Of a stretch of DNA of 21,255 bases, positions 13,467 through 19,797 are shown one piece after another. The first letter of the stretch is position 1; the number at the start of each line of letters is the position of its first letter. The notes below the pieces were generated by a model. That model worked only from the letters and a program-made list of their open reading frames with translations. It was not told where the DNA came from and ran no database searches. The translations under genes were made by a program, and so were the position numbers. The stretch lies in NCBI GenBank assembly GCA_910585015.1, contig CAJUCT010000050.1, forward strand, positions 1-21,255. The letters are read 5' to 3'. The stretch comes from an uncultured Acetatifactor sp. (GTDB lineage: Bacteria > Bacillota > Clostridia > Lachnospirales > Lachnospiraceae).

Positions 13467-13624
13467 CAGCGCCTCCATCCTTTCTTCATCTTCCTGCCAT
13501 GTGCCGCTTTCGCGGCTTCATAGGCTTCCACTTCCTTCTCGATCTGCACCAGCTTGGCGGCGAGGCTTTTCGCAACGATGCTGATTGCCTGTAAGATGCC
13601 GATAAGCTCCTGTGACTGTTCCAT
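13466..13624 (-). CDS. Small helical phage protein, 52 aa
   Basis: Begins MEQSQELIGILQAISIVAKS and ends GRKMKKGWRR. An ATG at 13633 in the same frame is possible, but AGGAGG is only 1 bp from it and 10 bp from the ATG at 13624. The whole chain is predicted helical (heptad-like I/L/V spacing at 8-30) with a basic tail. The stop shares a base with the DUF4406 start (TGATG), which is strong evidence that it is a real coupled gene. No function known. Confidence 0.7.
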   Translation of the reverse strand: MEQSQELIGILQAISIVAKSLAAKLVQIEKEVEAYEAAKAAHGRKMKKGWRR

Positions 13625-13761
13625 AGATTCCATTCCTCCTTTCCCGCAATCTGGGAGGTTCCGAAATTTACCCTCCTACCTTTCGTAATGACACTTTTTC
13701 GGTTTTCGGTGGGTAAAAATGAAATTTTTTTGAAAACCGTTCGACACTTCCCATAAAAAAT

Positions 13762-13794
13762 GTCAAAAAGGCATACCGACAGCCGGATGCTGTC
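13762..13794 (-). terminator. Possible weak terminator after the sigma-like gene
   Basis: A 6-bp stem GACAGC-ATCCG-GCTGTC at 13778-13794 overlaps the stop codon of the sigma-like gene, and a T run follows 8 bp later on the minus strand. The gap 13625-13792 otherwise contains only T-rich sequence and the ribosome binding site of the 52-aa gene. It could reduce rather than stop read-through into the replication genes. Confidence 0.35.
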
Positions 13795-14254
13795 ATTTGT
13801 TGTCAACTTCAAAACCATGCTCTGTGAAAAACTTCCGCAGCTTGGATAATATTCTTCTCTTATGGTCGGAGAGCGTCCGGGGATTTTTTCCTTTCATCTC
13901 CGCATAATCGGCAAGGGGCATTTCCTCCCCAAACACCTTCATAGCAAGCTCCCGTTCTTCCGGCAAGAGGGATTCCATCGCATCCGCAAGCACGCCGAGC
14001 AGCAGCTTTTTCTCCACCAGCTCATCCATCCCCGGCGGCTCCATATCCGGGATGCCTACCTCCTCCGAGGCATTATCCCGCCACGCTTCATAGGATTCTT
14101 CCGTATAGCCATTCTGCTCCATCGCCTCCCGGTTCCTCTGCTCCCTTTTCTTCTGCTGCCACCACGGGCGGTAGTAATTCTGATATTCCTCTTCCGTGAC
14201 ATCCAATGTGGATTCTTCGTTTCCTGACTTGACTGTGATTTTCCTAACAGACAT
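13793..14254 (-). CDS. Sigma-70 region 4-like protein, first gene of the replication operon
   Basis: 153 aa. The C-terminal part is sigma-region-4-like: LLPEERELAMKVFGEEMPLA, then DYAEMKGKNPRTLSDHKRRI and LSKLRKFF. The N-terminal part is acidic and Tyr/Trp-rich (EEEYQNYYRPWWQQKKREQR) and lacks sigma region 2, so this is not a full sigma factor. The ribosome binding site (GGAAGGAACG) is inside a long perfect hairpin ending at the start codon. Related phage proteins act as transcription regulators of early genes (inference). Being first in the operon, it may control the genes after it. Confidence 0.72.
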   Translation of the reverse strand: MSVRKITVKSGNEESTLDVTEEEYQNYYRPWWQQKKREQRNREAMEQNGYTEESYEAWRDNASEEVGIPDMEPPGMDELVEKKLLLGVLADAMESLLPEERELAMKVFGEEMPLADYAEMKGKNPRTLSDHKRRILSKLRKFFTEHGFEVDNK

Positions 14255-14299
14255 AAAGCGTTCCTTCCTTTACGGCTTCGTAAAGTTAGGAACGCTTTA
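14254..14299 (-). promoter_or_regulatory. Stem-loop that covers the ribosome binding site of the sigma-like gene
   Basis: A 12-bp outer stem (14254-14265 with 14288-14299), a 2x2 internal loop, a 7-bp inner stem CTTTACG/CGTAAAG (14268-14274 with 14279-14285) and a 4-base loop. On the minus strand the 3' arm contains the GGAAGGAACG site and ends at the A of the start codon. If RNA starts near 14294 only part of the outer stem forms, so it could also act as a DNA operator at the promoter. Confidence 0.65.
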
Positions 14300-14300
14300 A

Positions 14301-14329
14301 ATTATAGATGTGGGACTGGCTTTGAAAAA
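14301..14329 (-). promoter_or_regulatory. Candidate promoter of the replication operon
   Basis: Perfect -10 TATAAT (14301-14306) on the minus strand; the -35 position 17 bp upstream reads TTTTTC, a poor match. Expected start near 14294, inside the palindrome, so a protein bound to the palindrome would block or modulate the start. Confidence 0.5.
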
Positions 14330-14548
14330 ATGGCAGAGAATGGCCAGGGAAAGCTCTATTGTAAGAAATCTAAAAATTCACTAGCTTTACTCCGGCCATT
14401 CGTGACTCGACACAATGCGGTCCCACTCGCTCGGTACATATTCAGTTATCCGGCATGGCAGGCCTGCCAAGCCGCACAATGGAATTTCCAAAAATTACCA
14501 TTGATAACTATAGTATGGCCATAAAAGAAACGCTTTAATCCATAAAAG
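14330..14548. other. Non-coding segment with large palindrome and flanking direct repeats
   Basis: No credible gene. Contains the near-perfect 24-bp palindrome at 14451-14474 and a half-repeat (AAACGCTTTAAT at 14528-14539) that matches AACGCTTTAAAT at 14291-14302, so about 230 bp are flanked by similar sequences. On the minus strand a short coding-like piece (EYVPSEWDRIVSSHEWPE) near 14435-14380 ends in a stop and continues in another frame (SKASEFLDFLQ), which may be the tail of a decayed gene. Could be an old insertion or attachment junction. Confidence 0.3.
14451..14474. repeat. 24-bp near-perfect palindrome
   Basis: CGGCATGGCAGG/CCTGCCAAGCCG; 11 of 12 pairs match, including an uninterrupted 14-bp core at 14456-14469 (TGGCAGGCCTGCCA). 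About 150 bp upstream of the replication promoter, so possibly an operator for a dimeric regulator. Confidence 0.6.
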
Positions 14549-14549
14549 T

Positions 14550-14574
14550 AAAAACAGCAGGATACATTCCTGCC
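14550..14574 (-). terminator. Intrinsic terminator after the zinc-ribbon gene
   Basis: Minus-strand stem GCAGGA-ATGTA-TCCTGC (14557-14573) followed by TGTTTTT. It lies 22 bp beyond the stop of the 46-aa gene. Confidence 0.6.
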
Positions 14575-14595
14575 ATTCTTTCCCTCTATGTATAT

Positions 14596-14736
14596 TTATC
14601 TTTTTCCATTCGGTTTCCAGTACACCTTTATTACCCTGCCACAGTTCGGGCATTTCAACGACACAATGATCCAGCCGGAGCCCGTCTCCCCAATATCACA
14701 GGCCCGTTTCTTGCACCGCCTTTCCGGGCATTTCAT
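14596..14736 (-). CDS. Small zinc-ribbon (Com-like) protein, 46 aa
   Basis: Begins MKCPERRCKKRACDIGETGS and ends VIKVYWKPNGKR, with CPNCG in between. The Cys pairs CPERRC and CPNC with a further Cys between make a zinc ribbon of the type seen in small phage and mobile-element proteins such as Mu Com. GAGGAGG lies 16 bp before the ATG, which is long; a non-ATG start four codons upstream would give better spacing. A terminator follows. Role unknown; possibly translational or transcriptional regulation. Confidence 0.6.
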   Translation of the reverse strand: MKCPERRCKKRACDIGETGSGWIIVSLKCPNCGRVIKVYWKPNGKR

Positions 14737-14805
14737 TCTTCGGATAATACCACCTCCTCTCCCCCCAAAATACATCTGCTGCTATCCCCCGCACTGATAT
14801 GTAAC

Positions 14806-14839
14806 AAGGGAACCCGACATTCTCCTGCCGGATTCCCTT
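14806..14839 (-). terminator. Strong hairpin, probable terminator of the 200-aa gene
   Basis: A continuous 14-bp stem (14806-14819 with 14826-14839) with a 6-base loop, about 40 bp past the stop at 14877. T-rich sequence follows on both sides (CCCTTGTTA on minus, CCCTTTTAT on plus), so it may work in both directions. The rest of 14737-14876 shows no gene. Confidence 0.6.
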
Positions 14840-14876
14840 TTATCGTTTGTGCTTTATTGGTTTTCTTCCGTGGTTC

Positions 14877-15479
14877 TTATGTAGCAGGACTCCCACTTTC
14901 CAGAAATCCTAAGAACTTCTTCCACTCCATGTAGCCCTTCCAATCGCCATAACTGTATTCCGACTGCATAATGTCATTCACTATCTTTACCCAGTCCGTT
15001 TTCTCCGAAAAGCTCCATGCAGCGGAACTTCTCTGCTCCGCATTTTTAACAGCCTTTGCGACTGCGGCTTTCAGCACCGTGTCCTCAAAACTGCCTTTCC
15101 CGCTTTCTTTCAGGTTTGCGGTGTACGCATACATTTCAGCCGTATCACAGTTTTTCGGGTCTACCTTAGATACGTCCACCATCTGCTCCGTCACATTTCC
15201 TTCCCTATCCCATGTTTTCACTTTATATACGGGATTCGCCGGGTCAAAGTCTGGTGTCTTATAGACAGAAATGGATGATCCGCCCACAATGTCCGCCCAT
15301 GAACTGACTGCAATATCCCCTGATCCTTCATCCGCACCATGCAGGGTGGCTGTCTGGGTCTGCCCTGCTGCCTGTGCCGCCTGCTTTGCAAAATTTCCTC
15401 CTGCCGCATTTCTTTCTGTCCTTCTTGTTTCATACCCTGCTACTGGGTATCCTGCTGCTCCAATTCCACTTACACTCAT
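14877..15479 (-). CDS. Unknown protein, 200 aa, first paralogue of a repeated family
   Basis: Start at 15479 (MSVSGIGAAGYPVAGYETRR) with GGAGG 9 bp upstream. The N-terminus RRTERNAAGGNFAKQAAQAA matches that of the next protein (KRTQQIAAGKSFAEQ) and more loosely the third (RKNAAAG...VSFAELAA). The middle part VDVSKVDPKNCDTAEMYAYT matches HINKINPRNASLVEMTALES of the second. No signal peptide or membrane segment. The C-terminus is Trp/Tyr-rich (YSYGDWKGYMEWKKFLGFLE). The family is not recognised with certainty; the shared N-terminal motif could be a recognition signal. It has its own structured leader. Confidence 0.75.
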   Translation of the reverse strand: MSVSGIGAAGYPVAGYETRRTERNAAGGNFAKQAAQAAGQTQTATLHGADEGSGDIAVSSWADIVGGSSISVYKTPDFDPANPVYKVKTWDREGNVTEQMVDVSKVDPKNCDTAEMYAYTANLKESGKGSFEDTVLKAAVAKAVKNAEQRSSAAWSFSEKTDWVKIVNDIMQSEYSYGDWKGYMEWKKFLGFLESGSPAT

Positions 15480-15613
15480 TTTGCAAGTCCTCCATTTATT
15501 TTTAGTATTGCAGCTCATCTGTCGGTCAGAGCCGCCTCCTGCTCCCCATGATAAGTCCGAGCAGTATATCAGTAGTAACACATTGCCTAAGTTCCTTTAT
15601 CAACAACACCCAT
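15480..15613 (-). promoter_or_regulatory. Leader of the 200-aa gene: 8-codon ORF and hairpins
   Basis: An upstream ORF at 15587-15613 (MGVVDKGT, stop) has a GGGAGGT site 7 bp before its ATG. A hairpin follows at 15539-15564 (CTGCTC/GAGCAG around GGACTTAT), then a GCTC/GAGC hairpin at about 15515-15535, then the gene's own ribosome binding site. The same arrangement precedes the next gene. The part 15614-15743 shows no gene. Confidence 0.55.
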
Positions 15614-15743
15614 GACCAACACCTCCCTTCGCTGAAATTATTTGCCCCCGCCATCCACCAAAGCCGCCCCTGCTACCCGATTTGCCTATCTGCTGGAAAC
15701 CGGGGATGCCTGCTTATCCTCTGTGGGGCATTGGGAATATGCT

Positions 15744-16292
15744 TTATTTCTTATTCATGAAATCCCAATATGCCTGCATACTGTACTGGTAATATGCCGC
15801 CGCCTTTTTCTGGCTCAGCAGCTTCATATCGCTTATCTGCTTTTGAAACATATCCATGAAATTTGTTCTGTCGTGCAGTCCCATCATTCCTGTTTCCGGC
15901 GGAAGCGATGTAAGCCCTCCGTTTTTATCCACACCCATATAAGATTCCAGTGCCGTCATTTCTACCAGTGATGCGTTCCGGGGATTTATCTTGTTGATAT
16001 GTATGGTCTGCTCAAATTCGTTCCCATTCTCATCAACACCTTTTGCAATCACAGTCGGGTCATCTTCCGTTGAGCCTTCTGCATACTTGATGTAAAAAGA
16101 TAATCCTGTCCCATTACCACCCGAATACAGCATATCATCCGTTTTCATGTAAACAATGGATGTATGTGGTTTTGCGCCTGACACATTGTTTACCTGCTCT
16201 GCAAAACTCTTTCCTGCCGCAATCTGCTGTGTTCTTTTTGTTGTATATCCAGCCGCCTGATAGCCCGCTGTTCCAATTCCGTTAATGCCCAT
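15744..16292 (-). CDS. Unknown protein, 182 aa, second paralogue of the family
   Basis: Begins MGINGIGTAGYQAAGYTTKR; ATG at 16292 has TGGAGG 9-10 bp upstream. Shares the N-terminal GIG-AGY-AGY pattern, FA(E/K)Q motif, a Gly/Asp strand region and the KINPRNASLVEM stretch with the 200-aa protein. It ends in an aromatic helix AAAYYQYSMQAYWDFMNKK. No signal peptide. Clearly a gene duplication with the previous one, including the leader. Function unknown; placed next to an AgrC/LytTR system, it may be controlled by it. Confidence 0.75.
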   Translation of the reverse strand: MGINGIGTAGYQAAGYTTKRTQQIAAGKSFAEQVNNVSGAKPHTSIVYMKTDDMLYSGGNGTGLSFYIKYAEGSTEDDPTVIAKGVDENGNEFEQTIHINKINPRNASLVEMTALESYMGVDKNGGLTSLPPETGMMGLHDRTNFMDMFQKQISDMKLLSQKKAAAYYQYSMQAYWDFMNKK

Positions 16293-16433
16293 TTTTCAAT
16301 TCCTCCATAGTTGTCAATTTTTTATTATCAAGGCTCTTCTGTCGTTCAGAGCCGCACCTGCTCCCTTATAATAAGTCCAAGCAGCATATTTACAGATACC
16401 CATCGCCTATGTTCCTTTGTCCCTAATTCCCAT
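16293..16433 (-). promoter_or_regulatory. Leader of the 182-aa gene: 8-codon ORF and hairpins
   Basis: Copy of the leader at 15480-15613. The upstream ORF at 16407-16433 encodes MGIRDKGT with GGGAGGT 7 bp before it. The hairpin at 16358-16384 has arms CTGCT/AGCAG and an inner CTTAT/ATAAG, followed by GGCTCT/AGAGCC near 16332-16353. Sequence between the copies differs but the paired positions keep pairing. Confidence 0.55.
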
Positions 16434-16493
16434 GACAAACACCTCCCTCCGCCGAATATACGATTCAGCCCTCAAAAAAGTTTCATGCCGCCC

Positions 16494-16520
16494 ATGCCCC
16501 CTTATGGTAAGTCCGGGCAT
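16494..16520 (-). repeat. Third copy of the GGACTTA hairpin
   Basis: ATGCCC/GGGCAT arms around GGACTTACCATAAGG. The loop matches the hairpins at 15539-15564 and 16358-16384, while the outer stem has changed on both sides in a compensating way. It lies between the stop of the 259-type gene and the second leader. Confidence 0.5.
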
Positions 16521-16528
16521 ATCACGCT

Positions 16529-17290
16529 TTACTTCAAAATGCCCGATGCCTCATAAGCCGCAGCAGAAACCGCCTTTTTGGTTATGTTGCTCTTGTAATA
16601 TCTCTCATCCGCCTCCTGCTCCATCAGCCTGCGTTTTAGGGCGGCTTCCTCTGCCAGCTTTTCATATTCCTCGTGTTTTGCTTCCCTTGCTTTACGGGCT
16701 TCAATAAATTCTGCTGATGATACTGACATTTTTTCACTTGTTACACAGGCATGGGCAATTTCACCGTTTTCATCCAGTGCAATCAAATAGCCCTTCCGGG
16801 GATTGGGATTCATCATGTCCTGCTCCGCAATAAAGTTCTCGACTCTTGCCATAACACGCTCAGCCAGCTCCGGGTCATTCTTCATTTTTTCTTCCAGTTC
16901 CGGCGGAACGACAACAGCTTTTTTACCGATGGTGGAATTTATTTTTGCCTGTACCTTAGAATCAAGCATGGGTGGCTCCGCTCCTGAAGGCTTCCAGTCC
17001 AGCACGGAATCATCTGCATTATTGCTGAAATATTTATCCCACGGATAATCATTCCTGCCCCATAAAGAGCCATCAATTTTAGATGTGTCCATGACGTTGT
17101 AATATGCCCCCGGAAACCTCGCCTGCCACATATCCTTGAAACTCATCCCCGCCGCTGTTCCTTTCTCCTCCGCCTTTGCCGCCGCAAGTTCCGCAAAACT
17201 CACGCCGCTGCCCGTGCCTGCCGCCGCATTTTTCCGGTACTGTTCCGCCAGATAGCGTCCTCCAAAATTACCTGTCACTCCAAAGTCCAT
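16529..17290 (-). CDS. Unknown protein, 253 aa, downstream of the histidine kinase
   Basis: Start at 17290 (MDFGVTGNFGGRYLAEQYRK) with AAGGAG 8 bp upstream; it overlaps the kinase gene by 23 bp and is likely coupled. The N-terminus RKNAAAGTGSGVSFAELAAA recalls the two other family members. The middle has LDEKMKNDPELAERVMARVE-type helices and PRKGYLIALDENGEIAHACV strands. A long charged coiled coil (about 190-235: EARKAREAKHEEYEKLAEEA) closes the chain. No signal peptide or membrane span. I do not recognise a function; operon membership suggests it is an output or component of the signalling system. Confidence 0.78.
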   Translation of the reverse strand: MDFGVTGNFGGRYLAEQYRKNAAAGTGSGVSFAELAAAKAEEKGTAAGMSFKDMWQARFPGAYYNVMDTSKIDGSLWGRNDYPWDKYFSNNADDSVLDWKPSGAEPPMLDSKVQAKINSTIGKKAVVVPPELEEKMKNDPELAERVMARVENFIAEQDMMNPNPRKGYLIALDENGEIAHACVTSEKMSVSSAEFIEARKAREAKHEEYEKLAEEAALKRRLMEQEADERYYKSNITKKAVSAAAYEASGILK

Positions 17291-18749
17291 CTTCATTTCT
17301 CCTTTCATTTTTCATCATCACGGACAGGATGAACACCCTGCCCTTTACTTTGAAATCCATTGTCCCCTGATACTTCTCCGCCGTGCTTTTGATGTTGGCA
17401 AGCCCTATCCCGTGGTTCTCCCTGTCAGCCTTATCCGTCATGGGGAATTCCTTCTGCGGTTTCCGCACCAGCCGCCCATCAAAGCTGTTCTCCACTTTCA
17501 GGATCAACAGATTACCTTTCTGCAGGGAACACAGCCGGATAAAGACATCTGCCTCCGGCTCTTTCTCCCTTAGTCTGCGGCAGGCTTCCATCGCATTATC
17601 CACGGCGTTCCCCAAGACAACGCCTATATCATAGCTGTGTATGGCAAGTTCTTTCGGGAACAGCAGCTTCCCGGCATCCATTTCAATCCCCGGCACATCC
17701 CGCTCCGCTTCATGGTATTTCATGTTCAGCAGAGTATCCACCACCGTGTTCCCTGTCTTAAAGCGGACATCCAGCCTTTCCATACTCTGGTTCAGATCGG
17801 ACAGGTATGCCTGCAGTTCCCCGTTTTCCGCCCCGCCGCTCCCGGCGGAAAGACGCTGGATGACGGAAAGGGTGTTCTTCATATCATGCTTCATCCCCCT
17901 TATGCCGGAATGGATGCGTTCCATCTCCTCCATATGTTCCTGCAGGCTCTGCACCTGCTTTTCAAGAACAATCCGGCCGCTCTTTTCCCTGTTCCAACAG
18001 ACCATGTCCTGGAACAGCTTCACCCCATACAGGATGGAAAGAAGCGACAGGAACAGGATTGCAGGAAGTACAAAGAGCAATATTGGATACCTGTCATACA
18101 AAAGCCTCGCCGCACCATCCTCCACCGTGACCATGATAATGCGTAACAGCATACAGAGCATCAGCCCCGCAGCCGCCGGAGTAAGGATAAATAGAAGCTC
18201 CATCCTGCTGATGCCATGCTCCTTCTCACGGAAATCCCGCACTATCTTTTTCAGTGACAGATACAGAACCAGCGCAATGACCAGGCACTCAATAATCCAC
18301 TGGATAGCCAGCCCTGCATTTACGGCAATGCGGAATGCATCTTCCGTTGCAGGCATCCCATTCCCAGCGAGCCAGTTCCACAGTCCGAGCAGCCCTTCCC
18401 CCAGCTCACCTAACAGTATGGCTGTCACATAACGGCTGATATCCGCAACAGCCTGAAAAGCAACCACAAGAAAAACCGTAATCAACTGGAACGCTTTGTA
18501 AAAACAAGCGGCAAGAACAGCCAGCACACACAATGCCAACAGCATCTTCCAGACTTCCACCCTGTAATCCCAGCTTTTTGACGGAACAGCCCAGAACAAA
18601 GCCAGCCTGAACACTGCATACAAAGCCGCCACTGCCAGACCGCCCCGTCTCCTGTCCTTTGTCCTACTTTCCAGAAAGCTCCCATAAAAATATTGCAGGC
18701 AGTATCCCTGAACTAAATAAAGGCACACGGAGAAAATGACATTTACCAT
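17268..18749 (-). CDS. AgrC-like sensor histidine kinase
   Basis: 493 aa. The N-terminal half carries about six hydrophobic membrane segments (for example SVCLYLVQGYCLQYFY, VLAVLAACFYKAF, ILFVLPAILFLSLL), the usual AgrC sensor. The kinase part has a coiled linker, then the phospho-acceptor region GMKHDMKNTLSVIQRL (His in KHDMKN), the N box VVLGNAVDNAMEACR and the G box NHGIGLANIKSTAEKY, which places it in the HPK10/GHKL group. Start uncertain: ATG 18749 follows the response regulator stop by 1 bp, while a GTG at 18758 is better spaced from GGGGGTG. It pairs with the LytTR protein upstream. Confidence 0.9.
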   Translation of the reverse strand: MVNVIFSVCLYLVQGYCLQYFYGSFLESRTKDRRRGGLAVAALYAVFRLALFWAVPSKSWDYRVEVWKMLLALCVLAVLAACFYKAFQLITVFLVVAFQAVADISRYVTAILLGELGEGLLGLWNWLAGNGMPATEDAFRIAVNAGLAIQWIIECLVIALVLYLSLKKIVRDFREKEHGISRMELLFILTPAAAGLMLCMLLRIIMVTVEDGAARLLYDRYPILLFVLPAILFLSLLSILYGVKLFQDMVCWNREKSGRIVLEKQVQSLQEHMEEMERIHSGIRGMKHDMKNTLSVIQRLSAGSGGAENGELQAYLSDLNQSMERLDVRFKTGNTVVDTLLNMKYHEAERDVPGIEMDAGKLLFPKELAIHSYDIGVVLGNAVDNAMEACRRLREKEPEADVFIRLCSLQKGNLLILKVENSFDGRLVRKPQKEFPMTDKADRENHGIGLANIKSTAEKYQGTMDFKVKGRVFILSVMMKNERRNEDGLWSDR

Positions 18750-18750
18750 T

Positions 18751-19455
18751 TCAAACACTGGACACACCCCCGTTCTGCAAAAACCACATATACGCCTTTA
18801 CAAACCCGCCATACTTCTTTTTGGTCAGATATACCTTGTCGCCGTTTGTAAGGGTTATACTCTCATTGTCATACTCCGTGATATGCGCCATGTTCACGAT
18901 GTACGCCCGGTGGCAGCGGTAGAAATCCTCCCCAAGCTGCCCCTCCAGCTCATCCATAGACGCATAGATCTCTATGGCCTTATCCGCCCCGGCGGTGTGT
19001 ATCTCCAGTTTCTTCGCCCTGCTCTCGACATACAGGATATCAGACTGGTCAAGCGTAAGGTTCCTCGTTTTTAAGAAGATGCATTTCTTCTCCTTCTTTT
19101 TCTTTGCCTCCCATGCCGCCTTTTCCAGCACTTCCGCAAATTTCTTTTCATCCAGCGGTTTCAAAAGGTAGTGGAACGCATAGAGGTCAAGGGCGTCAAA
19201 CACATATTCCTTAATGCCCGTAATAAATATGAGGACAGCGTCCTCCTGCCGCTCCCGCAGCTTCCCCGCCGCCTCAATGCCGTTCATGCCGCCCATCTGT
19301 ATGTCAAGGAAAACAATGTCAAACCGCTTCTCCGATGCGAGAAGCTCCTCTCCCGTGGCACAGGCTTCTATGCTGTTCCCCGGTTTCTGTTCTTCAATCA
19401 TGGCGCAGATATGCTCCCGGATTGCTTTTTCATCATCCACAACTGCTATATCCAA
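18751..19455 (-). CDS. LytTR response regulator (AgrA/ComE type)
   Basis: 234 aa starting at a TTG (19455), since the receiver begins MDIAVVDDEK and GAGGTGATGGATA precedes it. Receiver domain 1-120: acidic D7/D8, phospho-acceptor D51 (VFLDIQM), T79 and K99. The LytTR DNA-binding domain follows: CIFLKTRNLTLDQSDILYVE, then FYRCHRAYIVNMAHI and VYLTKKKYGGFVKAY. All key residues are present. It lies 1 bp from the kinase gene, so the pair forms one transcription unit with the 253-aa gene. It probably binds the direct repeats just upstream of its own gene. Confidence 0.92.
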   Translation of the reverse strand: MDIAVVDDEKAIREHICAMIEEQKPGNSIEACATGEELLASEKRFDIVFLDIQMGGMNGIEAAGKLRERQEDAVLIFITGIKEYVFDALDLYAFHYLLKPLDEKKFAEVLEKAAWEAKKKKEKKCIFLKTRNLTLDQSDILYVESRAKKLEIHTAGADKAIEIYASMDELEGQLGEDFYRCHRAYIVNMAHITEYDNESITLTNGDKVYLTKKKYGGFVKAYMWFLQNGGVSSV

Positions 19456-19491
19456 TATCCATCACCTCAAATTCTGCAAAGACTTTCACCT

Positions 19492-19559
19492 TTTATATCG
19501 GCAGAAAATTTCCGTTTTTCGGGCGGAGGGAACGAAACGACCACTTTTCGGGAACGAAA
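19492..19559 (-). promoter_or_regulatory. LytTR-type direct repeats and promoter
   Basis: Two perfect copies of TTTCGTTCCC (minus strand; 19550-19559 and 19528-19537) with start-to-start spacing of 22 bp, the arrangement bound by LytTR dimers such as AgrA. A -10 box TATAAA lies at 19492-19497; there is no good -35 box, as expected for an activated promoter. Likely autoregulation of the response regulator/kinase operon. Confidence 0.65.
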
Positions 19560-19640
19560 GGCAGAATCGTATTGCAAAAATCCCAAATCACCCCTAAAGT
19601 TTTTCGCCTTTCATCCGATAGGGTCATCTGCATATTACCT

Positions 19641-19739
19641 CTAACCTTCCCGAATTCCAAGCAGATAATCCAGCGGAAACGGCAGACCGCCGCTTATGAG
19701 GTGAATCTCCCCATAGCGGCGGCTTTTTTTCTTTGCCAT
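19641..19739 (-). CDS. Possible 32-aa peptide gene upstream of the LytTR operon
   Basis: Reads MAKKKSRRYGEIHLISGG followed by LPFPLDYLLGIREG. A basic head, a Gly-Gly pair at 17-18 and an LPFPLDYLL segment make it protein-like, and it lies where a peptide signal gene could be, before a receptor kinase system. The ribosome binding site is weak. A second frame (GTG start near 19765, reading NNYTFYYLPDDGKEKK) overlaps it, so either may be real, or neither. It also contains the stem of the plus-strand terminator. Confidence 0.3.
   Translation of the reverse strand: MAKKKSRRYGEIHLISGGLPFPLDYLLGIREG
19687..19730 (+). terminator. Strong plus-strand terminator with no assigned gene
   Basis: An 8-bp GC stem CCGCCGCT/AGCGGCGG (19687-19694 and 19715-19722), extended by ATG/CAT past a bulge, is followed by CTTTTTTTC. 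No plus-strand gene ends here. A weak plus-strand promoter (TTGCAA at 19572, TAAAGT at 19595, 17-bp spacing) could give a small RNA of about 120 bases, but this is speculative. The remainder of 19560-19640 shows nothing else. Confidence 0.5.
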
Positions 19740-19797
19740 CGTCCGGCAGATAATAAAAAGTGTAGTTGTTTGTCACCCCCGAAAGGAGCTGTATCTG

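Noticed and set aside
13486..13818. Minus-strand frame of 110 codons downstream of the sigma-like gene
   Set aside because: Its second half is the out-of-frame reading of the 52-aa gene at 13466-13624, and the first half crosses T-rich non-coding sequence with a hairpin.
14330..14524. Plus-strand 64-codon frame upstream of the replication promoter
   Set aside because: It crosses the large palindrome, has no convincing ribosome binding site and no recognisable content.
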